Shown here piece after piece: positions 14,858-22,230 of a stretch of DNA of 30,737 nt (position 1 is the stretch's first letter; each line of letters starts with the position of its first letter). The DNA lies in assembly GCA_023410295.1 (NCBI GenBank), contig JAEYPY010000016.1:1-30737 (forward strand), written 5' to 3'. A program made the translations under genes and the position numbers. The stretch comes from Pseudomonadota bacterium. Lineage in GTDB: Bacteria; Pseudomonadota; Alphaproteobacteria; Caulobacterales; Aquidulcibacteraceae. Below the pieces are notes generated by a model that searched no databases, was not told the origin of the DNA, and worked only from the letters and a program-made list of their open reading frames with translations.

Positions 14858-16848
14858 GCCGCGGTCGCCTGCGCCCGTTTGGCGACGTCGTCGGCGCGGC
14901 GGCCGGTGACTTCGACCATGTGATCGAACGCGGCTTCGAAGGTGGCGAGGCCTTGCGTCATCGAGCGGAGCTCGATGATGAAGTTCTGCCGCTCGGCGTG
15001 CGGGAGATAAACCTCAACCTTGTCCCAACCGGACCAGCCATCACGGCCTTCGAAGCCGAGAATCTGGCCGTTGTGGCTCGAGACAGAAGAATTGATCTTC
15101 GGCGTGCCCCAGCTCGGCGTGTAGATCGTCAGCTTCTCGATCGGCTCCAGCAGCACTGGATCGCATTCGGCCAGGGCCTCACTCATGGCGATGCGGCCGG
15201 CGGCGTGAAACGAGTGCTCGGAGGAATCGACCGAGTGGAACGAACCGTCGATCAGCGTCACCGCGACATCGACGACGGGAAAGCCGATCGGCCCTTTCGT
15301 CATCGCGTCCTTCACGCCGGCCTCGACCGCTGGAATCCATTGGCGCGGGATGGCGCCGCCGGTGATCTTGTCGATGAACTCGAAGCCCTGGTCCCGCTGC
15401 AGCGGCTTTACCTGAATGACGCAATCGCCGAACTGGCCGTGCCCGCCGGTTTGCTTCTTGTGCCGGCCGCGCTTTTCCACGCTTCTGCGGATGCTTTCCT
15501 TGTAGGGCGTTGACGGGCGCGTGTGTGAGACATCGACGCCGAAGCGCGCCTTCAAGCGGTCGATCACCGCGCGCAGGTGCGGCTCGCCTTGGCCAAGCAA
15601 CAGGATTTCGTGCGTGCTTTGGTCGTGCAGCACGTCGAGACCTGGATCTTCCTCGACCAGCTTCTGCAACGCGCCGGAGAGGCGCACATCGTCCTTGCGG
15701 TCCTTGGTGGCGATGGCGACCTGATAGACGGCAAAGCGCTTCGCCGGCGCCGCCGCCGCTTTTTGCACGCCGTCGGCGGCGAGCAGATCGCCGGCCGCGA
15801 CGGGATCGAGCTTGCCGATGGCGACGACATCGCCTTCAGGCGCGGAAGAGACCTTCTTCGTCTGCGCGCCTTGCACGGAGAACAGCGCGCCGGGCCGCGC
15901 GCTTGAGCCATCGCTCAGCGTCAACTGATCGCTTTCGCTCATGCGCCCGCCGAACACGCGGGCGTAGGCGAGCTTGCCCGCCTGGCCAGCGTGCGTGACC
16001 TTCATCACGTAAGCGCCCTGCCCTTTCAGGCCGAGCCGCTCGGCGGCATATTTCGGCTCCGGCGTATCGTGGCGCAACGCTTTCAAGAGCCGGCGGATGC
16101 CATGGCCTTGCCCGGTGGATCCGAAGAAGACCGGCGCGATGACGCCTTCGCGCGTTTCGCGCACCAGATCGGCGAAGATGGTGTCGCGGTCCGGCGTGAC
16201 GTCGGAGAGCAATTGCTCCATCAGCTCATCGTCGAAATCAGCCAGCTGTTCGAGCATGTGGAAGCGCGCTTCGGTTTCGCGCTCCGCCAGATCTTTGGGG
16301 ATGTCGATGATGCGCGAGGGTTTGCCGGGCTCGTAATGGTAGGCGCGCTCAAGCGCGAGATCGACGAAGCCGGCGACCTTGTCATCCTCCCAGATTGGAA
16401 TCTGCCGCGCCACCAGCGGCACGCTCGACGCCGGCTGCAGCGCTTCCAGAAGATCGCGCACGCGGCCGCGCGCGGTGTCGATCTTGTTGATGAAGAGCGC
16501 GTGCGGAATCTTGAATTCTTCGACAGCTTTCAGGAACGGCTGCAGCAGGATCGCCTTGTCGGGATCGGGATCGGCGACGACGATGGCGAGATCGGCGGCC
16601 GGTAGCGCGTAATCGGCGTCGGCCAGAAAATCGACTGCGCCGGGCGTATCGATCAGCGCATAATGATCGCCCATGAAATCGATGGCGGTGAAAACCGTCT
16701 CGCTGGACTGGCCGGCGGCGTTCGGGGCCGTTCCCGAACCGCCCGAGGCGGCCGACGCCAGAGCTTGGGTCAACGCCGTCTTGCCCGCCCCGGTCGGACC
16801 GACGACGGCAATTGCCCTCACCACGTTTGCCGTTTTGCTTTCAGGCAT
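14854..16848 (-). CDS. EF-G-like translational GTPase paralogue with altered GTPase site
   Basis: A 664-residue protein with EF-G domain order: G domain, domain II, domain III with DVLHDQSTHEILLLGQGEPHL, domain IV with GRHKKQTGGHGQFGDCVI, and domain V. The P-loop GPTGAGKT (17-24) and NKID (121-124) are intact. Switch I is reduced to a Gly/Ser-rich linker without the RGIT motif, and the DTPGHVDF motif reads DTPGAVDF, so the catalytic His is Ala71. Canonical EF-G is about 690-700 residues, so this is a specialised paralogue, not the housekeeping fusA (no rpsL/rpsG/tuf nearby). It may be slow at GTP hydrolysis or act without it. Three hairpins occupy the 147-base leader, and the downstream methyltransferase is translationally coupled. 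Confidence 0.92.
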   Translation of the reverse strand: MPESKTANVVRAIAVVGPTGAGKTALTQALASAASGGSGTAPNAAGQSSETVFTAIDFMGDHYALIDTPGAVDFLADADYALPAADLAIVVADPDPDKAILLQPFLKAVEEFKIPHALFINKIDTARGRVRDLLEALQPASSVPLVARQIPIWEDDKVAGFVDLALERAYHYEPGKPSRIIDIPKDLAERETEARFHMLEQLADFDDELMEQLLSDVTPDRDTIFADLVRETREGVIAPVFFGSTGQGHGIRRLLKALRHDTPEPKYAAERLGLKGQGAYVMKVTHAGQAGKLAYARVFGGRMSESDQLTLSDGSSARPGALFSVQGAQTKKVSSAPEGDVVAIGKLDPVAAGDLLAADGVQKAAAAPAKRFAVYQVAIATKDRKDDVRLSGALQKLVEEDPGLDVLHDQSTHEILLLGQGEPHLRAVIDRLKARFGVDVSHTRPSTPYKESIRRSVEKRGRHKKQTGGHGQFGDCVIQVKPLQRDQGFEFIDKITGGAIPRQWIPAVEAGVKDAMTKGPIGFPVVDVAVTLIDGSFHSVDSSEHSFHAAGRIAMSEALAECDPVLLEPIEKLTIYTPSWGTPKINSSVSSHNGQILGFEGRDGWSGWDKVEVYLPHAERQNFIIELRSMTQGLATFEAAFDHMVEVTGRRADDVAKRAQATAA

Positions 16849-16866
16849 GGCGCGCTCTCCCTTGTT

Positions 16867-16938
16867 CCCCGTGCGGGGTTGGGCGGCGCCCAGCGGCAGG
16901 CGCCGCTTCGTGCGTTTGTACTTGGCGTTTCAGCCAAG
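16867..16938 (-). promoter_or_regulatory. Three consecutive hairpins in the leader of the EF-G-like gene
   Basis: Within the 147 bases between the TonB-like stop and the EF-G-like start there are three inverted repeats: CTTGGC/GCCAAG (16921-16938), GCGGCGCC/GGCGCCGC (16883-16906, perfect 8-bp stem) and CCCC/GGGG with GTGC between (16867-16878). The last lies just before the AAGGGAGAG Shine-Dalgarno on the minus strand. No T-run follows any of them, so they look like leader structures rather than a terminator. Confidence 0.45.
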
Positions 16939-16995
16939 ACGGCTACTGTTTCACGGAGTGAACAATCGGGCAAGCGCGCGCGTGCGCGGAACTCG

Positions 16996-17583
16996 TTAGT
17001 TGAGTTCGAACGGCACGCGCATGCGATAGCGTCCTTGCACGGGCGCGCCATCGCGCATGGCCGGCGCCATGCGATGATCTGCGGCAATGCGCAACGCCGC
17101 TTCACCGAACGCCCAACCGCGCGGCGTCTCCGAGATCACGCTGCACGCGAGCCGGCCGCTGGTCCCGACAATGCAATCGAGCATCACCACGCCCTCCATC
17201 TCGCGCGCGAGCGCACGGCGCGGATAATAACGCGCGAGATTGCTTGGCCGTTCGAGCCAGTGCGGATCCGTGATGGTGGCGGGGCCAGCGTCCGCCGGGA
17301 ACGTCGTTGTAGGGTCGGCATCGGTGGCCATATCGAGCGGCGTTAGCGATGGCAGCGCCGCGTCGTCTTCGACAAAGTTCTGCAACGGCGGCTGCGTTTC
17401 ATCCGCAATCGGTTCATCCGGCGTCACCGGCGGCGGCTCGGGCACCGAGGTGATGATCGTTGTTTCCGGAAAAATCTGCTGCCGCACGACGTACGTCGCC
17501 GACATGGCGATCAGCACCATCAAGCCGAGCAGCGCGGCGGACGCAGCAAAGCTGGTCGCGCGCATGGTCAATGCATGCGCCAT
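16996..17583 (-). CDS. TonB-like energy transducer domain protein
   Basis: The ATG at 17583, with AAGGGAGGC seven bases upstream, gives 195 residues. One membrane segment (about 13-32) is followed by an acidic, Pro-rich periplasmic stretch (VPEPPPVTPDEP) and a C-terminal TonB-like domain with YPRRALAREMEGVVMLDCIV, then GWAFGEAALRIAADHRM and RYRMRVPFEL. In the family this end contacts TonB-dependent receptors, or it is a stand-alone TonB_C domain of unknown partner. No exbBD and no receptor gene is nearby. A partner in envelope stress or uptake is possible but not supported here. Confidence 0.88.
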   Translation of the reverse strand: MAHALTMRATSFAASAALLGLMVLIAMSATYVVRQQIFPETTIITSVPEPPPVTPDEPIADETQPPLQNFVEDDAALPSLTPLDMATDADPTTTFPADAGPATITDPHWLERPSNLARYYPRRALAREMEGVVMLDCIVGTSGRLACSVISETPRGWAFGEAALRIAADHRMAPAMRDGAPVQGRYRMRVPFELN

Positions 17584-17621
17584 GTTATGCCTCCCTTCGC
17601 GCTCCACGGCGCGTCGGTAAA

Positions 17622-17659
17622 GGCTCTCGTGAAATCGCGCGTGCGCCTACTCACGAGCC
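17622..17659 (-). other. Inverted repeat between SRPBCC and TonB-like genes
   Basis: GGCTCTCGTGA (17622-17632) and TCACGAGCC (17651-17659) pair over nine base pairs with a two-base asymmetry around an 18-base loop. On the minus strand it lies about 30 bases after the SRPBCC stop, so it could end that transcript or separate it from the TonB-like gene. A T-run is lacking. Confidence 0.4.
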
Positions 17660-17688
17660 CGCGAGGGTGATCACGCTTGCGAGAGGTT

Positions 17689-18240
17689 TCACCGCGCGGC
17701 GCGCGCCTCGGCGATGCGACGCAGATCGAGCAGCGTCGTGCGGACATCGCGAACCAGCAGCGCTTGTGTTGCGCTCTGCGGCAGCGGGCCGGCGAAATCG
17801 GCGGCGACGCGATACTCAAGGTGCGTCCCGCGCCCGCCATCGATCGTGGTCAACACCCATTCGCCATCAGAGCGCGTCCAATCACCGGCGACGCGGCGAA
17901 ACGCGAGCCGCCGGTTTGGCTCCAGCTCGACGCGCGCGACATTTCGCAACACCGGCTGCAGCAGCCAGCCGCGCACGCGATGCTCGCGCACGTCCCAGCC
18001 CTGCCCCCGCTCAAGCACGCGGCAGCTGATCAAGCGGCGCATGAAACGCGGGGCTTGCGCACAATCGCTAAGCACGGCCCAGACCGCGGCGGGGCTTGCG
18101 GCGATATCCATGGTGGCATGCACAATGGCGGCGCCGCCGCTGACCCGGCCATCGATGACCGGCGCGGCCGCGTAGTCCTGCGCCGCGGCAGCGTTGGCCC
18201 ACAGAAGGGCGATCAGGAAAGCGAGAACGCGCATGTGCAC
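17689..18240 (-). CDS. Secreted SRPBCC (START-like) family protein
   Basis: A 183-residue protein with a cleavable signal peptide (hydrophobic 4-15, predicted cleavage after ANAAAA). The mature part has the START-like order: ATMDIAASPAAVWAVLSDCAQAPRFM near its N-terminus (helix 1 and 2 of the polyketide cyclase fold), a run of beta-strands, and a long C-terminal helix. This fold binds hydrophobic ligands in a cavity. A periplasmic location is notable because most family members are cytoplasmic, though exported ones are known. The start may be the Met at 18240 or the one at 18234. Confidence 0.85.
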   Translation of the reverse strand: MHMRVLAFLIALLWANAAAAQDYAAAPVIDGRVSGGAAIVHATMDIAASPAAVWAVLSDCAQAPRFMRRLISCRVLERGQGWDVREHRVRGWLLQPVLRNVARVELEPNRRLAFRRVAGDWTRSDGEWVLTTIDGGRGTHLEYRVAADFAGPLPQSATQALLVRDVRTTLLDLRRIAEARAAR

Positions 18241-18345
18241 GAGACCGTAGCACGCCGCGCGCCGCTCCGCCGCATGCGGTCACATGCCTGACACTTGAGA
18301 CACTGCGGTCGATAGCTACCTCAGAAGGAACGAAGGGAGCTAACC

Positions 18346-18951
18346 ATGCGATTGTTTTACGCGCCGGGCGCCTGCTCGCTTGCGCCGCACATCATCGTCC
18401 GCGAAGCCGATCTCAACGTGACGCTCGACAAGGTGAGCTTCGGCAAGGAGCGGCGCACCGAGGACGGCCGCGACTTCTACCAGATCAATCCTCAAGGCTC
18501 CGTGCCGGCGCTCGAACTCGACAGCGGCGACGTGCTGACCGAGGCGCAAGTGCTGCTGCAATACTTAGCCGAGCTGGCGCCCGCAAAGAACCTTGCACCG
18601 CGCGAGGGCATGCAGCGTTGGCGCCTGCTGGAGACGCTCAACTTCATCGCCACCGAATTGCACAAGGGCACCGGCCCCCTCTTCAAGCGCCCCACGCCCG
18701 AACTGCGCGAGGCCACGGTCGAAACGCTGAAGAACCGCTACGCCCTTCTGGAAAAGAAGCTCGGCGACAAGCCCTATCTCTTGGGGGAGTTCTCCATCGC
18801 CGACGCCTACGCCTTCGTGGCGCTGACTTGGGCGCGGAAGTTCGAGATCGATCTCTCGGCGCTGCCCAAGCTGCAGGCTTACTTCCAGCACGTGATGGCG
18901 CGCCCTGCGGTGCAGGCCGCGCTCAAAGAAGAAGGCTTGTCAACATCGTGA
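18346..18951 (+). CDS. Beta-class glutathione S-transferase
   Basis: A 201-residue protein beginning MRLFYAPGACSLAPHIIVREA, the typical start of bacterial beta-class GSTs, with Cys10 at the position that binds glutathione as a mixed disulfide. The thioredoxin fold ends with NPQGSVPALELDSGDVLTEA, holding the cis-Pro and the glutamyl-binding Glu-Ala. The C-terminal helical domain has the N-capping motif FSIADAYAFV. It conjugates glutathione to electrophiles or reduces disulfides in the cytosol. The start is supported by GAAGGGAGC about seven bases upstream. It stands alone and is divergent from the SRPBCC gene. Confidence 0.95.
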   Translation: MRLFYAPGACSLAPHIIVREADLNVTLDKVSFGKERRTEDGRDFYQINPQGSVPALELDSGDVLTEAQVLLQYLAELAPAKNLAPREGMQRWRLLETLNFIATELHKGTGPLFKRPTPELREATVETLKNRYALLEKKLGDKPYLLGEFSIADAYAFVALTWARKFEIDLSALPKLQAYFQHVMARPAVQAALKEEGLSTS

Positions 18952-18964
18952 ATGCGCTGGAAAC

Positions 18965-18993
18965 GGTTGATGTAGCTTAACGTACATTCAACC
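18965..18993 (+). other. Inverted repeat after the GST gene
   Basis: GGTTGATGTA (18965-18974) pairs with TACATTCAACC (18983-18993) with one bulged T and an eight-base loop. It begins 13 bases after the GST stop and may serve as transcript end or 3' stabiliser. There is no T-run directly after it; a TTTTT lies about 17 bases later. Confidence 0.45.
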
Positions 18994-19014
18994 ATCCAGG
19001 CTCACGGCTTTTTC

Positions 19015-19455
19015 ATGCTAAGCGGCGATAGTGGCGCTTCATCGCGGCGCCTCCTTTTGGTGGCGGCGGCTGCGTTGATCGATGCGTCCGGACGCGTGCT
19101 GATCACGCAGCGGCCTGCGCACAAGCAATTGCCGGGTCTCTGGGAGTTTCCTGGTGGCAAGGTCGAACTGGGGGAAGCTCCCGAGCATGCGCTCGTCCGG
19201 GAGTTGCGTGAGGAGCTGGATTTGACGGTCGACCCAGAAGCTCTCGATCCGTTCGCGTTCGCATCGCACGCTTATCCGGATTTCCATCTCTTGATGCCGC
19301 TCTATGTCGCGACGCGCTGGAGCGGTGCGCTGAAGCTTGACCCTAACGCTGCGCAGGCGGCGAAATGGGTGTTGCCGGCTGAGCTTCGCCAGCATGACAT
19401 GCCGCCGGCCGATGTGGTGCTGGTGGACCGGTTGATCGAACGGAACGCCGCATGA
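19015..19455 (+). CDS. MutT-type NUDIX hydrolase (8-oxo-dGTP diphosphatase-like)
   Basis: A 146-residue protein with VAAAALIDASGRVLITQRP, then LPGLWEFPGGKVELGE, and the NUDIX box G48-x5-E54-x7-REL-REELDL (62-70), where the usual final Gly is Asp69. LLMPLYVATRW is the typical following strand, and the closing KWVLPAELRQHDMPPAD segment matches MutT proteins that hydrolyse 8-oxo-dGTP to the monophosphate and so sanitise the nucleotide pool. The last codon and stop overlap the start of a Flp pilin gene by 4 nt (ATGA). The start could be internal (near RRLLLVAAAA) because no strong ribosome-binding site precedes 19015. Confidence 0.92.
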   Translation: MLSGDSGASSRRLLLVAAAALIDASGRVLITQRPAHKQLPGLWEFPGGKVELGEAPEHALVRELREELDLTVDPEALDPFAFASHAYPDFHLLMPLYVATRWSGALKLDPNAAQAAKWVLPAELRQHDMPPADVVLVDRLIERNAA

Positions 19456-19613
19456 TCGCCCGCTTCCTCCGCGACCAGCGCGGCGCCACCGCGATCGAAT
19501 ACGCGCTGATCGGCGTCCTGATCGCCGTCGCCATCGTCGCCGCGGTCGCCCCGATCGGCGATCAGCTCGCGGCGATCTTCGGCAGCGCCGGGGATGGCTT
19601 CAACGGCCCCTAA
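19452..19613 (+). CDS. Flp/Tad-type pilin subunit (53 residues)
   Basis: A short gene of 54 codons: MIARFLRDQRG followed by ATAIEYALIGVLIAVAIVAAV and GDQLAAIFGS. The G-ATAIEY junction is the Flp prepilin site: a TadV/CpaA-type peptidase would cut after Gly11, leaving Glu and Tyr at mature positions 5 and 6. The hydrophobic segment 17-33 forms the pilus core helix. The gene begins inside the stop codon of the MutT gene (ATGA), so it depends on translational coupling with a nucleotide-pool enzyme, which is unexpected. No tad/cpa assembly genes lie in the window; they would have to be elsewhere. Confidence 0.9.
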   Translation: MIARFLRDQRGATAIEYALIGVLIAVAIVAAVAPIGDQLAAIFGSAGDGFNGP

Positions 19614-19705
19614 GCGGGTCCAATATTTCAGCTCTGTTTCAGCGCCGAAGAACGGGCGCAACGTTGCTGGCCCATGACCGTCCCGCTCAAACACTGGGGA
19701 TCGTC

Positions 19706-19930
19706 ATGGAATCGCTCCAAGCCCTCGCCATCGCGGCCGCCGCCTTCGTCACCGGCCTTTCACTGGACCATGTCTCGCTGACGGATCGCCTCGCCGCCGA
19801 GGCTGAGACGATAGCGCAGCGCGCTTTCGTCGAACGCGATGCTGGCGTGCGCATGGACAATGCGGCGTTCGATCTGGATCAGGACGGCGTGATGCGTTGC
19901 GCGGCAGCGCCGAAAACCGGCTGGCTCTAA
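19706..19930 (+). CDS. Small membrane-anchored or secreted protein, unknown
   Basis: The ATG at 19706, with GGGGATC before it, gives 74 residues. Residues 4-19 form a hydrophobic segment (LQALAIAAAAFVTGLS), then a polar part contains DLDQDG at 56-61, the D-x-D-x-D-G core of an EF-hand-like calcium loop, and a single Cys65. With only one loop the calcium role is speculative. It follows the Flp pilin by 92 bases on the same strand and may be part of the same transcript. Its TAA overlaps the stop of the HNH gene. I do not recognise the family. Confidence 0.6.
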   Translation: MESLQALAIAAAAFVTGLSLDHVSLTDRLAAEAETIAQRAFVERDAGVRMDNAAFDLDQDGVMRCAAAPKTGWL

Positions 19931-20487
19931 GCCTCCAGTTCGACGTCCCAATAGAGATAATCCATCCAGCTTTCGTGCATGTGGTGCGGCGGGAAGCGCC
20001 GGCCCATATGCTGCAGCTCATGCATGGTCGGACGGCGCGGCTTGCGGCGCGGACGCATCTCCGCATGATGCGCGTAACGCCCGCCCTTCTTCAGATTGCA
20101 CGGCGCGCAGGCGGCGACGATGTTTTCCCACGTCGTGCGCCCGCCCTTCGAGCGCGGCAACACGTGGTCGAACGTCAGGTCCTCAGCCGTGCCGCAATAC
20201 TGGCAGGCGAAGCCGTCGCGCAGGAAAACGTTGAAGCGCGTGAATGCCGGCGGACGATCCTGATGCACGTACTCCCGCAGCGAGATGACGCTCGGCAGCT
20301 TCATCGTGAAAGACGGCGAATGCACTTCCTGCTCGTAATGCGCGACGACATCGACGCGCTCGAGGAACACGGCTTTCACCACTTCCTGCCACGGCCAAAG
20401 GCTCAGCGGATAATATGAGAGCGGGCGGAAATCGGCGTTCAATACCAGCGCCGGCCAGCCCGCCAGGGGTGCGCTGGTGACGTTCAT
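19927..20487 (-). CDS. HNH endonuclease, stand-alone
   Basis: A 186-residue protein with PALVLNADFRPLSYYPLSLWPW at the start, a zinc knuckle C95-x-x-C98 (FACQYCGT) and C127-x-x-C130 (CAPCNLKKGG), and the HNH centre with D107-H108 in LTFDHVLPRSKGG and N121 in TTWENIVAAC. This is a widely conserved chromosomal HNH family whose members are usually called HNH endonuclease without known target. No methylase or specificity gene is next to it, so it is not an obvious restriction system. The start codon lies 2 bases after an 8-bp GC hairpin that covers any ribosome-binding site. Confidence 0.92.
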   Translation of the reverse strand: MNVTSAPLAGWPALVLNADFRPLSYYPLSLWPWQEVVKAVFLERVDVVAHYEQEVHSPSFTMKLPSVISLREYVHQDRPPAFTRFNVFLRDGFACQYCGTAEDLTFDHVLPRSKGGRTTWENIVAACAPCNLKKGGRYAHHAEMRPRRKPRRPTMHELQHMGRRFPPHHMHESWMDYLYWDVELEA

Positions 20488-20489
20488 GC

Positions 20490-20511
20490 CCGGCCCCGAA
20501 GCTGGGGCCGG
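20490..20511 (-). promoter_or_regulatory. GC-rich hairpin immediately before the HNH start
   Basis: CCGGCCCC (20490-20497) and GGGGCCGG (20504-20511) are exact complements around GAAGCT. On the minus strand the structure ends two bases before the HNH ATG at 20487 and covers the only purine-rich stretch that could bind 16S rRNA. It could repress translation, or be one copy of a dispersed short palindrome. Confidence 0.55.
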
Positions 20512-20669
20512 CGAACGAGCTGAGTATGAATCAGCGTACTTTTGAAGACACCGAACTCCTTATGCGCCCGCACTCTAGCACATCGGCATGTGCGGTTGCG
20601 AAGCCTCTATAGCTGATTTGCGGCGACAGGTTCGTGACACCGCGGCAACGCTGGCCGAAAACTGCAGCT

Positions 20670-21341
20670 TCAGGCCGTGATCTTCTGCGTTTTCAAGCAA
20701 TTGGCGAGGAAGGCGCCGCCCAGTTCGAGCCCATCGGGCCCGATCGAGTGCGGCACGCCGTAGGAGACATGCCACTGGGCGCCGTGGCCGGCCACCGCCA
20801 GCGCCTCGGCCGAATCGAACATGGCGGGGATGGGGATGGTCGGGTCGCGGTCGCCATGGATGAGCAGGACCGGCGGCTTGGAGCGCATTTCGTCCTTGAG
20901 CCGCGCCCCGCCGACCAGCACGCCAGAGAAGCCGAGGATACCTGCCAGCGGTTGCTCGCGGCGCAGGCCCACGTGCAGCGCCATCATCGTGCCCTGGCTG
21001 AACCCGACCAACACCAGACGGCTCGCATCCAGGCCATATTTTTCCAGTTCGCGATCGATGAAGCGGTCGACCGATTGCGCAGCCATGCGCACGCCCTGCT
21101 CCATAAGCCGCGGGTCGAGCTGGCTAATCGGAAACCACTGATAGCCGCCGGGAGCCTCGGGCAGCGGTTCGATGGCGTTAGGCGAGACGAAAGCGGCGCC
21201 GGGCATCGCGTCAGCCCAATAGGGCGCAAGACTGATGAGGTCTGCGCCGTTGGAGCCATAGCCGTGCAGCAGGATCACCAGGGCATCCGGCTTGCCGCCG
21301 CGCGCCGGCGGCATGCGCGGGCCATCGAGGAATACTGTCAT
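20670..21341 (-). CDS. Phospholipase/carboxylesterase-family alpha/beta hydrolase
   Basis: A 223-residue protein with LVILLHGYGSNGADL (oxyanion-hole strand), nucleophile Ser115 in GFSQG, Asp165 in HGDRDPTIP and His197 in GVPHSI, the full triad of the YpfH/acyl-protein-thioesterase-like family. It should hydrolyse short-chain or lysophospholipid-type esters in the cytoplasm; no signal peptide is present. The start at 21341 is divergent from gluQ across 61 bases. The 182 bases behind its stop, up to the HNH start, contain only the GC hairpin described separately. Confidence 0.92.
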   Translation of the reverse strand: MTVFLDGPRMPPARGGKPDALVILLHGYGSNGADLISLAPYWADAMPGAAFVSPNAIEPLPEAPGGYQWFPISQLDPRLMEQGVRMAAQSVDRFIDRELEKYGLDASRLVLVGFSQGTMMALHVGLRREQPLAGILGFSGVLVGGARLKDEMRSKPPVLLIHGDRDPTIPIPAMFDSAEALAVAGHGAQWHVSYGVPHSIGPDGLELGGAFLANCLKTQKITA

Positions 21342-21402
21342 GCAGCGCTAGGTAGCGGGCGCCGGAGGCAACGCAAGCCGTCTTGGGTTAGCATCGCGCT
21401 CC

Positions 21403-22230
21403 ATGAGCTTCGTCACCCGCTTCGCGCCTTCGCCGACCGGCTATCTGCACTTGGGCCACGCGTTCTCCGCCCTCACCGCGTTCGACGCCGCGCGCGCAGC
21501 GGGCGGGCGGTTTCTGTTGCGCATCGAGGACATCGACCAAGGCCGCGCGCGGCCGGAGTACGAAGCGGCGATCTACGAGGATCTGGCTTGGCTTGGGCTC
21601 GAATGGGAAGAGCCGGTGCGGCGGCAATCGGAGCACATGGCCGCCTATGGCGAGGCGCTTGCGTCGCTGATCGAGCGCAAGCTCGTCTATCGCTGCTTCC
21701 GCACGCGCAAGGAGATCGCCGAGGCCATCGCTTCGGCGCCGCATGAGGCGGCCGAAATGTTCACCGGCGAAGCGCTGCCGCCGGACGAAGAAGCAGCGAA
21801 GCTTGAAGCAGGTGAGCCGTTCGCCTGGCGGCTCTCGCTTAAGAAAGCGCGCGCGGCGCTGGGACCGGCGTATTTTGCGTTGGTGTTCGAAGATGAGACT
21901 GGCGTCGTGCGGGCTGAACCGGAGCGGCATGGCGATGTCATCCTCGCGCGCAAGGATTTTGGCGCGAGCTACCACCTCGCTTCGGTGTGGGACGATGCGC
22001 TGCAAGGCGTCACGCACGTGATCCGCGGCGAAGATTTGCGAGATGCGGCGCACTTGCACGTGCTGTTACAGCGCTTGCTGGAATTGCCGCAGCCCGTTTA
22101 TCGCCACCACCGGCTGATCCTAGGCGAAGACGGCAAGCGCCTCGCCAAGCGTGACCAGGCGGCGACTCTGCGGGCGCTGCGCGAAAGCGGCAAGACGCCG
22201 ACAGACGTGCGCGCGACGGTCGGACTGTGA
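21403..22230 (+). CDS. gluQ: Glutamyl-Q tRNA(Asp) synthetase
   Basis: A 275-residue protein: the catalytic domain of GluRS without the anticodon-binding domain, the hallmark of GluQRS. Motifs are FAPSPTGYLHLGHAFSAL with the HIGH-like HLGH, FLLRIEDIDQGRARPEY, HVIRGEDLRDAAHLHVLLQRLL and the KMSKS-like GKRLAKRD. The enzyme attaches glutamate to queuosine at the wobble position of tRNA-Asp. The zinc-binding cysteines present in some relatives are not visible; only a single Cys remains in YRCFR. Its stop overlaps the GNAT gene as GTGA. Confidence 0.95.
   Translation: MSFVTRFAPSPTGYLHLGHAFSALTAFDAARAAGGRFLLRIEDIDQGRARPEYEAAIYEDLAWLGLEWEEPVRRQSEHMAAYGEALASLIERKLVYRCFRTRKEIAEAIASAPHEAAEMFTGEALPPDEEAAKLEAGEPFAWRLSLKKARAALGPAYFALVFEDETGVVRAEPERHGDVILARKDFGASYHLASVWDDALQGVTHVIRGEDLRDAAHLHVLLQRLLELPQPVYRHHRLILGEDGKRLAKRDQAATLRALRESGKTPTDVRATVGL

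Noticed and set aside
19927..20487. HNH gene as part of a restriction or anti-phage system
   Set aside because: Neighbours are housekeeping-type genes and no methylase, specificity or effector gene is adjacent; the family is a common chromosomal one.
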